A stretch of 64,000 nt of DNA from Allolobophora icterica. Lineage: Eukaryota; Annelida; Clitellata; Crassiclitellata; Lumbricidae. The position numbers and the translations under genes are program-made. Of this stretch, positions 47,691 to 58,850 are shown in pieces (the stretch's first letter is position 1; every line of letters starts with the position of its first letter). The notes beneath the pieces are model-generated. The model had not been told where the DNA came from. It did no database searches and saw only the letters and a list, made by a program, of their open reading frames with translations. The stretch is from NCBI GenBank assembly GCA_963556255.1, contig OY744613.1, positions 51,451,949-51,515,948 on the forward strand, written 5' to 3'.

Positions 47691-48135
47691 GGCCGTAGAA
47701 ATTACGCTGAAATACATTCCAAAACATTAAAAATACGAGATATGACCGTAGAAATTACAGTGAAATACATTACAAAACATTAAAAATACGAGATATGACC
47801 GTAGAAATTACAGTGAAATACATTACAAAACATTAAAAATACGAGATATGACCGTTGAAATTACAGTGAAATACATTACAAAACATTAAAAATACGAGAT
47901 ATGATCGTAGAAATTACAGTGAAATACATTACAAAACATTAAAAATACGAGATATGACCGTTGAAATTACAGTGAAATACATTACAAAACATTAAAAATA
48001 CGAGATATGACCGTAGAAATTACAGTGAAATACATTACAAAACATTAAAAATACGAGATATGACCGTAGAAATTACAGTGAAATACATTACAAAACATTA
48101 AAAATACGAGTCATGACCGTAGACATTACAGTTAG
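47690..48135. repeat. 53-bp tandem array, about eight units
   Basis: Units of 53 bp with ATGACCGTAGAAATTACAG and ACATTACAAAACATT cores; inner units are nearly identical, edge units more diverged. No spacer structure. Confidence 0.95.
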
Positions 48136-48139
48136 CCAA

Positions 48140-48300
48140 CATTCAAAATACGGTTTATAACAGTAAGCTTTTACGGTCCTATGAATGTAAATATTACGGT
48201 CTAGGGTAAATTACGGTCCGCCGTTTTTTTACGGTTATTTCCTGTGTACACAGCTGCCAGTTTTTAACCGTAAAAAAACGGTGAGATTTCTAACAGTGTA
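48140..48300 (-). mobile_element. CACTA-like element end
   Basis: Reverse strand reads CACTGTTAGAAATCTCACCG followed by TTTTTTTACGGTTAAAAAC and TTACGGT repeats. Fish CACTA/EnSpm elements I recall start CACTGTAAAAAA with TTACGGT words. No partner end was located, unless the 53-bp array (also CCGT-rich) is its interior. Confidence 0.5.
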
Positions 48301-48479
48301 CAAGAAAACTGTGAAATTTTGATGCCGTGTTTTTGCCGTGTTTTTCGCGATTTTTTTTAAAGTATGCCGTGTTTTTGGCATTTTTTTACCGTGATTTTCT
48401 ACTGTCCCTAGCAATGAGCGCCTATGATTAGCGAACACTGGGAGAGGGTCTTTAAAAATGTTCAGAAACAATACAATAC

Positions 48480-49090
48480 CATGTCAGCCCACCTGAGTCA
48501 ACTCGGTTGAAGCAGTTTTTACCAACTGCGTCGTTTGAAAATCACCCTCTTGTTCACCAACTTCATAGTCTCCAGAGTTGACTACTGCAGTCAGCTGCTG
48601 GCAGGAGTACCGACTTGTCAGGTAGGGCGGATACAGTCGGTGCTTAACTCTGCTGCACGTCACATATAATGGTAGGACACCATCTGATCATGTCACTGAT
48701 TTACTGTGCGACAACCTACGTTGGTTGCGTGTTCCTCAAAACATTAAACTGTGCTTGATAATTTTGCAAAGCATTGAATGATCTTATGCTGGACTACATC
48801 TCTGACTTCTGCATTCGGTAGCAGACACCGGAACAGATGTCGGCTACAATCCTCATCTAAAAATCAATTACAACTTCCACGGTCTTCAACGAGGTTTAAC
48901 GACTGTTTCTTCTCTGTCGCTGGACCCAGATCCATTGTGTGGAGTAGTCTTCTGACCATTTGAAGAATGAGCCATCTCTGGAGACATTCCAATTACAGCT
49001 CAAGACCAAACTTTTTAAGGTATCATGTGACTTCTATTTAATTTTTGAACTCATTATACGGTACCCTTTCTTCTGCCTCGTCTGTGTTAC
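48480..49090 (+). mobile_element. CR1/L2-like LINE, 3' part
   Basis: SRVDYCSQLLAGVPTCQVGR and IQSVLNSAARHI near 48565-48665, then LRWLRVPQ-like and a GPRSIVWSSLL segment at 48930-48955. Ends with GGCGCTATATAAATCG near 49090. Confidence 0.85.
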
Positions 49091-49446
49091 GGCGCTATAT
49101 AAATCGTCTTATTATTATCACTAAATTTTGGAAATCGCTCCATAGTCATAGCTGTTCCGTCCTCTGGCATAAAGGTTCGCAGATCCTTTCGACGAACTCA
49201 TCGAAATTGCACCTGTTACCACAAATGAAATTTCTACCAACGTCTTTAATCTAAAACTGAACGCACTCCTTTCCTCAACCCTCTCGCTACCCTGTATCCT
49301 TCATGCTGTCTGCCTTCGTGACCAATGGATCGTGTGACCGATTCTGACCCTCACTGTCCATCAGTTTTGTTTTGACTGAGCGCCGATGATTAAGCTGGTC
49401 TCCGTAATTTTGCATGTTTTGAGCGATCTATACATCTGAAAATGTC

Positions 49447-50471
49447 TTAACCCTCAGGCTACCAAGGTTTTTTGCGACATCGGCTAACAAAAGGGGGGTG
49501 GTTATCACCCCCTGGAATTTCGTGTTTGGTTTCAAATATCATAACATGTAATACAACATTTGATTCAGCATTCATTTCTGAAAGAATGGTATATTTAGTT
49601 GTAAAATATATGAATGCATCTCGAAATTATATACTTTTTAACAAAGGCACCGGTCCATTTAACGATATCTGATATTATCCCGCACAACTTGTACTTTTCC
49701 GATAAAAAATATAAATGATGTGGGTTTTGAAAATGAACTATGTACCCAAGAATATTCTAAATATAATGAGGCTTAATTTTCAACAATACAAACCATTCCA
49801 AAGTCTGTTTTAGTTTCACGCAAAATCTAAAGGCATGCAGCTATATAAACATGAAACAAGAAATTATGTTATTGTTCCCGGCAGTCAAAAAACGTCAGTG
49901 GTCCTTGCAGTTATTACAAGTTACTTCCATTGTTTTGTGCGAATGCTTCCTGTAAACCGGCTTCTTGAACACTTCACAGCACTTCTTTACTTTGTTAGCA
50001 TTCTGCTTCGACTGTTTATAGCCCTTCCCCATACCCAACCATATCGGTTTACGTTGTGATGTTGCATCAGTGATTTTCACACTGAAAAAGCGTATTCTTA
50101 TTTATTATGATCACTTCCGGTTTTCAAAAGACAAATAACTAAGCAATCAAATATAGCCATACATTCCCTCTAAAGAATGGCATAGTTGTTTATCTTCCAG
50201 AAAGAATAGTGAATACCTTTATAGTCGACAACAGCTAACAGCTTACGAGAAATTCCTGATTCCGAGAACGTGGTACCTAGGCTATATCGGGTATAACTTT
50301 TTTATGGCGTGGGATATCATCACGACTTTTACCTCAAAATGTGTGGAAATGGACCCCCTACAGCTACTTAAAATGTCAAAATTATATTCCATGTGCTAAA
50401 AAAATTTTTTGCAGAAAAACGCACGGGGGGGGGGTGGTAACCACCCCCTCCCTTGGTAGCCCGAGGGTTAA
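49447..50471. mobile_element. piggyBac-type MITE, copy 1 (intronic)
   Basis: TTAA at both ends, then CCCTCAGGCTACCAAGG and its near-perfect inverse CCTTGGTAGCCCGAGGG. Subterminal palindromes AGGGGGGTGGTTATCACCCCC. TTAA duplication and CCCT termini are the piggyBac signature. No transposase frame; short frames only. Confidence 0.9.
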
Positions 50472-50783
50472 TACAGAGATTTTAGTTTTGTGGTCCCTTG
50501 CCATGAATGCCAAATTTCGACTGCAGTAGAAAGAAAGTAAAATTATATGTGCTTTTTTCTAAAGATAACGATATTAACTCTGAACTGCAATCGAATAATT
50601 GTATACCGAAAATTTCAAGGGCGTCACTCCAAAGCTAAGCGCAAAATACCAGCTTATTTTTAAAAAGCTGCGTCGTGTCCGATTGGTTGTTCAAAGACGC
50701 CAAGTGACGACCATTACCAAAATACTGAGATAATTATTAACTAAGCTAACTAATTAAACATTGGAGTCTACATTTAGAAATAC

Positions 50784-51022
50784 CTCTAGGCGAAGGGCGT
50801 AGACGAGTCCTCTTCCTTGGGTCAGACGATGGACTTTTTCGTTTCCGAGCCAAAACTCGCCTCGTCCTATATCTCCAAATCCATTCCTATATTCGGTCCA
50901 ATTTCGAGAGAAGTTCAGAGACCCGTCATAGCGGTGCATTAAGATTATCCAGTTGTTTACGGTGGGCAGAAGAACAGGACCTTCTCCCAAGTCAACACCA
51001 ATCTCTAGTTGGACGGGAACTC
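50784..51022 (-). CDS. Fibrinogen-domain (FReD) exon 1
   Basis: Reverse strand from 51022, 239 nt: GVPVQLEIGVDL, then WIILMHRYDGSLNFSRNW, TEYRNGFGDIGRGEFWLGNE and KVHRLTQGRG, ending YALRLE. These are FReD landmarks: the RRxDGSVDFYRxW and YxxGFGxxxGEFWLG boxes. The acceptor TTTGTGTTTCTCAG is strong, in phase 1. The donor GAG/GTATTT is phase 0. Joining E to the next exon at 27834 gives LRLE-IQLQTSG, aligning cleanly with other FReDs. The usual Cys in the Y-C-D-M box is missing (EIGVD). The first FReD Cys exon was not found. Confidence 0.88.
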
Positions 51023-51057
51023 CTGAGAAACACAAAACACGAAGGGTTGGCCTCAAG

Positions 51058-51201
51058 ACTAGAGCCCTGCGCCGACGTCACAGTGTCAGCGGCGGCGCCC
51101 CGGTCATTTTGGGTCGGCGGCGGCGGCCCGCTGACGAACAAAAATCGGCGGTGGCGGCGCCCACGAAATGGCGGCGCGGCGCGGCGCGGCGTGCCCTAGT
51201 C
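51058..51201. mobile_element. GGCGGC-rich repeat element
   Basis: Starts CTAGAGCCCTGCGCCGACG and ends GGCGTGCCCTAG, about 140 bp, with an interior of GGCGGCGG and AAAATCGGCGG words. A similar unit lies inverted at 53570-53680 (ends GCGCAGGCTCTACT). It abuts the acceptor side of the FReD exon by about 35 bp. Confidence 0.6.
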
Positions 51202-52318
51202 AGAAGCATGAGTCACTATGAGAGTTGAACAGCCGTTGGTCCTGTGACCAGTCAAAAGGGCCAAGTTCTCTAAAGCCACTCCATCACACTGAAGCTCAAC
51301 TACTTACAAAGGGACTGAGAGAGAAGACACCTTCATACATTTGCCTTATAAATATGAACATCCTTAAATACACTGCACATCTGCATAGGTATTGGCAAAT
51401 TGTAATCAGAGGAAGCAACATGCATTTGCACATTGCATGAATACACTTTCATATCCACTGATACAGTATAGGCCTACACATCAAGTCACATGGCAGATGC
51501 CGGATATCAGCATCCTCCCAGTGAGAGAGGCTGTAGCAGTTGTCAAGTCATGAAGTGAATTGTAAATATATACGTTTCCGTATGGTAATAAACCGTAATA
51601 CAATAGCCGAGTGGCCTCACTCCTTTTAATTTTTCGATGAAATGACCAGGTGATCTGCTGCCTGTTTGAATTGGTGCCATCCCATTTAAGGTTTCAATAT
51701 ATAGACCATTGTTTGTATCAGACTAAACTGAAAAATACCATTCTTGATACTATACGTACTTAGTCAAAATCTGTCTCAACTGATACTGTTTACCTGAATA
51801 AATTCCAGCCCAAAAGTATTAATCAGTTATACCTTCCGTTCTGCAGGAAGTAGTTAAATGGCATATATTGATATTAATAGTACTTATAAACTCCTCTAAC
51901 CTTACAAAATTAGGCCAAAAATGTACACCATTGTAATAAGACCACATACATCAAAGTCTATTTACATTTACAATGTACATTACATTTACAATCAGTAAGT
52001 TATGGAAGCTATTCAACATGAAGGTAACGATGGAAAATACTGTAGCACTGTAGTACACATACAAAGGCATGCATCGCATATTGCTTTTGTTATCAAGGTA
52101 TTAAGGAAATGGCAACAGGAACAGAAGTATCAAAACAATGGCTTGTATCAAGAAATCGCTTTAAATGACTGTGTGTATCACGGTAGGCCTACAAAGACAA
52201 GATCATCAAGCATAAGGAAAATGAATTTGGTCAGGAAGATAATGCATTCTTGGAATCAAGATAAAGACCACAAACATCGTAATCAGCTATTTTACTTCGT
52301 CTGTTTTTCTTTCTTGTC
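51202..52318. other. Intronic, no gene seen
   Basis: Two short frames, 51225-51440 and 52002-52337, show no known motif. This would be the intron between the coiled-coil exon and the FReD, where a further FReD N-terminal exon might hide. Confidence 0.4.
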
Positions 52319-52326
52319 AACTAGTA

Positions 52327-53118
52327 CAGTGGCGTAGCCATGTGCTGTTCAGGTTGTGCAATGCACAAGGGCCCCCGACGGTCAGAGGGGCCCCATCAGC
52401 GAGTAGAGTCAGTTTTAGCCTAAAAGTAAAACTACAGGTACCGGTACAGCAAATTAGCAGCAGCCTGTGACTGTTGCGACATGTGAAAGATCATTTTCAA
52501 AATTGAAGCTAATCAAAAACTATCCACGAAGTACAATTTCAGAAGAGCGGCTGAGCGACTTGGTAATGTTGAAAATTTTAACATGCCAAACAGCTTGACA
52601 CTTCAAAAGTGGTAGATATGTTTGCGCAAGAGAAGGAGCGCAAACGAACGTTTTAACTTTTCGGAATTTTCCGATTATTCTTTTTAGACTACCGTAGGGG
52701 AAATACTTGTCTAATTTGTTAAATTGTTTCGTTATTTTTATCAACCAACCCAACTGTTTCACAATTTGACAGAATTTAAGTGTCGATAATTCATATTTTA
52801 GCAGTCATAGCTGATGGAACAACGTTTTTAGATTAAATTATCTCTAGTTGAATTTTTTATGTTGCCTGGATAAATAAAAAAATATTTATAAAAATAAATC
52901 GTAGAAAATTATTAAAATGTAATTATTTAATTATTATTTAATTGGGGTGCGATTTATGATATCTGAATATTTCTCACGGTGCGATATCTGCAAATTAATA
53001 TCGCAAAAGCGCCAAGGTTTTTTGCGCAGAGTCTCTTTTGTTTCAAATCGAAGGGGGCTCAGGGGGCCCACCATCGAAGCTCTGCACAAGGGCCCCCAAA
53101 AACCTTTCTACGCCACTG
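52327..53118 (+). mobile_element. hAT element, 792 bp, with transposase remnant
   Basis: CAGTGGCGTAGCCATG at the left and TTTCTACGCCACTG at the right; both are followed inward by GGGCCCCC runs. AACTAGTA occurs on both sides (52319-52326 and 53119-53126), a perfect 8-bp duplication. It retains the last 42 codons of a transposase, listed separately, so it is an internally deleted hAT copy. Confidence 0.93.
52470..52598 (+). pseudogene. hAT transposase dimerisation-domain remnant
   Basis: Reads TVATCERSFSKLKLIKNYPR, then STISEERLSDLVMLKI and a stop. This is the conserved hAT C-terminal dimerisation segment (xVAxxERSFSxLKxIKxxLRSxMxxERLxxLxxLxI). The DDE catalytic core has been lost. Confidence 0.92.
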
Positions 53119-53194
53119 AACTAGTACATCCCATTTCACAATCACCAGCATGCAAGTGAACTCATATGTGCTATGATTGCTGCAAAAGTCAACA

Positions 53195-53373
53195 CGAATT
53201 GGTGATATTGCCGGTCCCACTATCTGGAATGGCCTTCCTGTTGGACTGCGGTCTATCCCTCGAGACTCATCCACCTCTTTCTTCTCTGCTCTTAAGGCTG
53301 TTCTCTTTCGTCGAGGTTGGGTTGGGAGCGCCTCTGAATAGTTGCCTTGAAGAGCGCGCTATATAAATGTCTA

Positions 53374-53411
<38 letters not shown>

Positions 53412-53415
53412 ATCA
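53195..53415 (+). mobile_element. CR1/L2-like LINE 3' end
   Basis: GDIAGPTIWNGLPVGLRSIP followed by SSTSFFSALKAVLFRRGW is the C-terminus of CR1/L2 proteins (WNSLP...FK..LK..LF). Then GAGCGCGCTATATAAATG and an ATTG tail at 53370-53411. Confidence 0.9.
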
Positions 53416-53919
53416 TACGCTCATAGCACTGACGTCACCAATTCGTGTTGCCGATAAAATGAAGCAAGTAAGTACAAGATGTCCACTTCCATTTCGCACC
53501 AAAGCAACAATTTATAGCAAAACATGAAAAATGCAGCAATAACAATTAAGCATACCAAACTGGCATAGGCGGCGCGCCGACAGATTGTCGGCGGCGGCGG
53601 TGCGCCGACAAACAAAAATCGGCGGCGGCGCCTACAAAATGTCGGCGACGGCGGCGGCGCGGCCGGCGCAGGCTCTACTCAAGAATATCTGGAAAGAAAC
53701 CACTGTCTGAAAGTTGTAACGCGATTGAGTCATAATTGTGCGACTACTTGAAACGATAGACTTATGTTCGTGGCCAATCATACTTCTGCTCAAGCAAATC
53801 ATGTTTCCTCTCAAAAAGACCAGAAGTTTTCTTCCCAGCATATCTAATTATGCGTAGACCATTATGTACATTGGTTTTTACTGGGAAATGGATTTGTAGA
53901 TGCAGCTTAACTCCAGGGC
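53416..53919. other. Intronic, with GGCGGC element at 53570-53680
   Basis: The GC-rich piece is a second copy of the 51.06 kb element in inverse orientation. The rest shows no gene. Confidence 0.45.
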
Positions 53920-54104
53920 CACCTTATTTTCTATTGGTTTTTCGCTCTTACTTAAAACTTATCTTTTCAAATTATTCATTCACTAAAAGGCTGTCTAACT
54001 CTAAGACGGACTGATATTCTGGATGCTGAACTGATTGCGGCTTGGCTTTGCTGCACCATCGGCTGAGCATTAGACACCGGCGCTATTGAAAATTAATAAT
54101 AAAA
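53920..54104 (+). mobile_element. CR1/L2-like LINE 3' end
   Basis: ATLFSIGFSLLLKTYLFKLF is a C-terminal fragment, followed by the 3' block TTAGACACCGGCGCTATTG also found at 39140. AATAATAAAA tail runs straight into the microsatellite. Confidence 0.75.
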
Positions 54105-54343
<239 letters not shown>

Positions 54344-54608
54344 TCACCCCATACCAAATTAATTTAATTATTCCATAGAGATTAATCTACCGTAGGTAGG
54401 AAATAATAATGAGGCTGTTGCTGAACTTGCTGTTACGAATTTTAACGCGCAGGCGATTCTGGGGTATTGAAATTTTGTCTATGACCACAGTTTCACTTGA
54501 ACATAGTCATCGATATAAAACTCTGAATAAGGTACAGCAGACTCAGTGTAATAAATGATTGCTAGACCTCAGTACGATTTCCATTACTTGAAATACGTTT
54601 CACTTTAC

Positions 54609-55055
54609 CAGTTGCGAGTTTCAATGAAATCTGAGTTTGGTTCTTGATGGAGATGTCGTGCTCATTGAGACGTCGGTCGATGGCCCCAAGACTTCTCAAA
54701 ACAGTATCATGGTGATTTTTCATTTGCTGATGCGATGCGTTAAGAAGCCCATGGATACTTGGAACTTTTCTTGTGCAGATACCTTGTTCCTGTGAACGTC
54801 GGTCAATCGCTTGAAGACTTCTCGTAACGGTATGAAGCTGACTTTTCATTTCCTGCAATGATTGAGTAAGGTCTCGAAAACTTTGAACTTGCTCGTTTTG
54901 CTGCTGACTAATATGTGTTGCATCAAAACGAAGCTGCTGAAACGACGAATTAAGAAGCATATGAATACTTTGAACTTGCGAATTTTGCTCTTGCGAACGT
55001 CGGTCAATCGCTTGAAGACTTCTCAAAACAGTATCATTTTGAGTTTTCATTTGCA
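54609..55055 (-). CDS. Coiled-coil exon part B of the FReD gene
   Basis: Reverse strand: repeated units of about 36-40 residues, with the pattern VQSIHxLLNxSxQQ and DTVLRSLQAIDRRSQEQ. Three units are seen: MQMKTQ...IDRRSQEQ, SFQQLRFDATHISQQQ...SLQEMKSQLHTVTRSLQ and QGICTRKVPSIHGLLN...LGAIDRRLNEH. Heptad spacing and Gln/Leu content suggest an oligomerisation coiled coil, as in FReD lectins. The donor CAACTG/GTAAAGTG at 54609 is strong and in phase 1, matching the phase-1 acceptor of the FReD exon at 51022. At 55056 the frame meets a MITE. A 1035-bp insertion and a frame offset separate it from exon part A. Confidence 0.8.
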
Positions 55056-56090
55056 TTAACCCTCAGGCTACCAAGGTTTTTTTGTGACATCGGCTACCAA
55101 GGGGGGGGGGTGGTTACCACCACCCCCCGGAATTTCGTGTTTGGCTTAAGATATCATATCATGTAATACAGCATTTGATTCAGCATTCATTTCTGAAAAG
55201 AATGGTATATTTAGTTGTAAAATATATGAATGCATCTCGAAATTATATAGTTTTTAACAAAGGCACCGGTCCATTTAACGATATATGATATTATCCCACA
55301 CAATTTGTACTATTTGGATAAAAAGATATAAATGATGTGTGTTTTGAAAATGAACTATGTATCCAAGAATATTCTAAATATAATAAATATAATGAGGCTT
55401 AAATTTCAACAATACAAACTATTCCAAAGTCTGTTTTAGTTACAGGCAAAACCTAAAGGCGTGCAGCTATATCAACATGAAACAAGAAATTATGTAATTT
55501 TTTCCGGCAGTCAAATACGTCAGTGGTCCTTGCAGTTATTGCAAGTTACTTTCATTGTTTTGTGCGAATGCTTCCTGCAAACCGGCTTCTTGAACACTTC
55601 ACAGCACTGCTTTACTCTGTTAGTATTCTGCTTCAACTGTTTATAGCCCTTCCCCATACCCAACCATATCGGTTTACGTTGTGATGTTGCAACAGTGATT
55701 TTCACACTGAAAAAGCGTGTTATTATTCATTATGATCACTTCCGGTTATCAAAAGACAAACAACTAAGAACCAAATATATCCCTACATTCCCTCTAAAGA
55801 ATGGCATAGTTGTTTCTCTTCCAGAAAGAATAATGAATACCTTTATAGTCGACAACAGCTAACAGCTGACAAGATAAATTCCTGATTTCATAAGTGGTAC
55901 CTAGGCTATATCGGGTGTAACTTTTTTATGGCGTGGGATATCATCACGACTTTTACCTCAAAATTTGCGCAAATGGACCCCCTACAGCTACCTAAAATGT
56001 CAAAATTATATTCCATGTGCTAAAAAAAATTTTTCCAGAAAAACGTAGGGGGGGGTGGTAACCACCCCCCCTTGGTAGCCCGAGGGTTAA
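55056..56090. mobile_element. piggyBac-type MITE, copy 2 (inside the coiled-coil exon)
   Basis: Same element as 49447-50471, over 90% identical by eye, with TTAA at both borders, CCCTCAGGCTACCAAGG at the left and the inverse at the right. Coiled-coil coding sequence directly abuts both borders, so it landed in an exon. Contains one extra ATAAATATA duplication relative to copy 1 near 55383. Confidence 0.92.
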
Positions 56091-56559
56091 GAAGCTCGTG
56101 ACTACTTTGAACTTGCTTGAAGTGCTCCTGTGAACGTCGGTCAACTGCTTGAAGACTTGTAATTACGCTGTCTTGCTGACTTTTCATTTGCTGAAGGGAT
56201 ACATCAAGATTTTTTATTTGCTCAGAAGATACATTGGAATTCTTCATTTGCTGAAACATTGAATTAAGAATCTCATGAATACTTTGAACTTCCTTGTTTT
56301 CCTGCTGACGAATTGCCTCAACACACAGCTGAGTTTTCATTTCCCGCAATGATTCCATAAGAAAGTCTTGCATATCTTGAACTCTCGTGTTTAGCTGAGC
56401 GAATAGCTCAATTCTCATCTGCTGTATCTCTTCTACGATGCTGATCGATGAGTCTCCATTTCCACAGCCCTGTACAGTGCACTGACCTTTTACTGGAAAG
56501 ATCATGTTTTGCGTTAATATTGCAATTGCTGCAAAGTAATAAACCACACGAGAGCTCAT
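56091..56559 (-). CDS. N-terminal exon of the FReD gene: signal peptide and coiled coil
   Basis: ATG on the reverse strand at 56559. Residues 1 to about 25 (MSSRVVYYFAAIAILTQNM, then IFPVKG) form a signal peptide, with mature Gln-Cys after it. CTVQGCGNGDSS follows with two Cys that may link subunits. From residue about 40, EEIQQMRIELFAQLNTRVQD and further heptads, then one full coil repeat QQMKSQQDSVITSLQAVDRR, SQEHFKQVQSSHELLN, where the MITE starts. The start is supported by the signal peptide and by the stop-free frame beginning there. Part of a secreted, probably oligomeric FReD lectin. Promoter not identified. Confidence 0.85.
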
Positions 56560-58105
56560 GGCGACTAAATTTCAACTAAATTTCTAACAAGGAAACACTC
56601 ACGGCAACTGACAATCTCTCTTTGACAACAGATTCATCCGGTTAAATATATTTATTCTAAACTGATCGATGCCTTCCTGATACACGGTAGACAATGCTCG
56701 TGCTTAAACTTCCGCATAAGATTAATTTACATACTAAGTGTCCTGCTAGGTCATGTTGAGAAAAGGATGCATGTATTATGTATATGCACATAATTGTGGT
56801 TGGTTGCGTATTATGGTTGCATGTATGCATGTATGTATATACTTTTGCATAGAATGAGATATGCATGCATATATGTATGTTTACATTTATGTATGTATGT
56901 GTGTGTGTGTGTATGTTACAGCGGTCCAAATTATTTAACATGGCGAAATTTTTTTGATTTCTTTATCTCCGAACCTCCCATTCGGTTCTCCTGCAATAGA
57001 GACTCATTCATAAAAAAATTTAGATGGGATTTGTATACATTTTTTTTTGCTACGTGAATTAGGCCGATATGTAAAAGCTTCTTTAGTGTACCATAACGGG
57101 CGGAAAGTTGCTTAGCCATTTAGTTGTAACCTGCTATGTAGGGAAGCATGTGACTGATATTATGGTGATAAGTACTCTTTTCTGCTTACTTTTGACTGTA
57201 TATTATACTTACTTTTAACTTTCTATTTGCTATTAACTTACTCTTAGAAACTTATGTTTACGTAATGGTGCGAGTGTGGAAACAATAACAAGATGCAGAG
57301 ATGTGCAATTTTACGTCATGAAATTGTTTCTACAGAATCCTGTCATCGTCTTCCAGTGCTGAAGACGCCGCTGATTCTTACATTTGAAGAGCAGTTGGCG
57401 GAGTCTTGTCGTCGGCACCCAAACGGAGAAGGAAGAACATCCTCGCATCCTTCCATACCCTCATCTCTCGATCGTACAAATATATCAGTGACAGTCATGG
57501 CCACGAGATTTGGGGGAAGCAAACAGAGAGAAAAGTTCTCCAATTTTAAGGTGACAACGTCACATTTTTGAGGTTTTGCTCAAGGAACACTTGGTATTTA
57601 TCACCAGGTTGGACCAGCAACTATCCTGGAATCTTTTGTGCAAGGGGTTCGAGGCATTCTAGCCTACTACTTTAATTATTGATTACAAACCTGAAGTTCC
57701 AGCCATAGCATCCGCACTATCTAATATTTCAGCCGAAGTAATAGACTTTGTGATGAATCCACTTGGACTGAAGTATCAGCGTGACGATTATTGCGAACTT
57801 CTCGATCTTAGTCTGCTGTTACTGTAGGAGGATGTGTAGTTAGGCCTCGTGGCGTATCCGTCAGGATCAATGTGCCATTCACCGCGCACGGTTCATAGCA
57901 CAGTACTGTGTGCATCACAATTATTTTTTCAGAATTGTGGCTTCAAACAGAAACAGTGAGAAATGCAAGATCTGGGAAATTTCTTTGTATTCAGTGACGA
58001 TCCAAGCATGAAGCCGTCTTTCTAATTGTGCTACCCTAATCCATCCCATTCTATCCTAATCTATCCGACCCTCCTACCTCGAAGCTTTCTTGTTCTCAAC
58101 GAAAC
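56560..58105. other. Upstream of the FReD gene, no gene seen
   Basis: Should hold the promoter of the minus-strand gene; no clear TATA box was assigned. A TATG/TGTG run (56820-56915) adjoins a solo mariner-type MITE end ACAGCGGTCCAAATTA at 56918. A 92-codon frame at 57293-57571 has no known motif. Confidence 0.45.
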
Positions 58106-58109
58106 CAGC

Positions 58110-58365
58110 TTTAGCAGTCGTTCTGCCTGTGTGCCGGGCTGTCAACAGAGTGGCTGGGGGTTAGAATCCCTGTCGCGGTGGAAATTTGCTTCAAGATTTC
58201 TGCTCCACTTGCGCCCCTTGACAACTCAGTTAAAATATGTGCGCTCGCCTCACACTGTCGGTGGGAAGTTGAGACGGCGAGGGAGAGGACTGGTCACCCG
58301 CCCTGATTTACCGAGGCTACGAAAAATCAAGTCGCTAACACATTATACCCATGGCTGCTCCAGTG
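58110..58365 (+). repeat. SINE-2 family copy
   Basis: tRNA-like start, GGGGTTAGAATCCC (B-box-like), then TTTCTGCTCCACTTGCGCCCC, CACTGTCGGTGGGAAGTTG, and a GCTACGAAAAATCAAGTCGC end. The same body is at 1665, 2105 (inverted) and, more diverged, at 60825. Confidence 0.75.
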
Positions 58366-58824
58366 TTATTACTTAAGGGACTGTTCTTCTGCTTATTCTT
58401 GTAAAACATCACACATCAAAATGGAATAATAAACTGTACGCATAATCAGATCATGAGAGGCTACAAAGTTTCTTCCTGGTTATAAATTATATTGTGTCAC
58501 CCTGTACAAATATCATAAAGTATAGCACATTAAATCATCGAGATAATAATCGCAGGCTGCCACTAGAGCGCAGTTAAGTCGCAATAAAACATTATTTAAT
58601 TTGGCCTTAGGATAGTTCCAGTGTTTAACAACATTTTATGGGTGCTCTGGCGGTTAACATCGTCCTTCTCCTGTTTCGAGGCTCGTGACTGGCGCTACCT
58701 TACACTTTTAGCACTACTGGTAGTGACGGAGTTCCAGTAGGACATGGCGTATATCAACACCACCATTTATCTGCAACAGACGCCATAAAGAGGGTGAATG
58801 GGGCGCGGTATAAATAACAGTTAT
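58366..58824. other. Non-coding, no gene seen
   Basis: No coding potential or repeat recognised. Confidence 0.4.
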
Positions 58825-58850
58825 ACTATGACTCTCTTAAGGTAGCCAAA
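58825..58850 (+). rRNA. 26-nt exact fragment of 28S rRNA
   Basis: Contains CTCTCTTAAGGTAGCC and extends to 26 nt of the universally conserved 28S region where R2 retrotransposons cut (between AAGG and TAGCC). Surrounding bases do not continue as 28S. This is not an rRNA gene; it is a captured or transposon-associated fragment. Confidence 0.85.

Noticed and set aside
47690..48135. CRISPR-like array
   Set aside because: Units are uniform 53-bp tandem repeats with no variable spacers, in a eukaryotic intron.
57293..57571. 92-codon frame as a gene
   Set aside because: No motif, no splice or promoter support, length expected by chance in 64 kb.
58825..58850. A 28S rRNA gene
   Set aside because: Match ends after 26 nt on both sides; a real gene would continue for kilobases.
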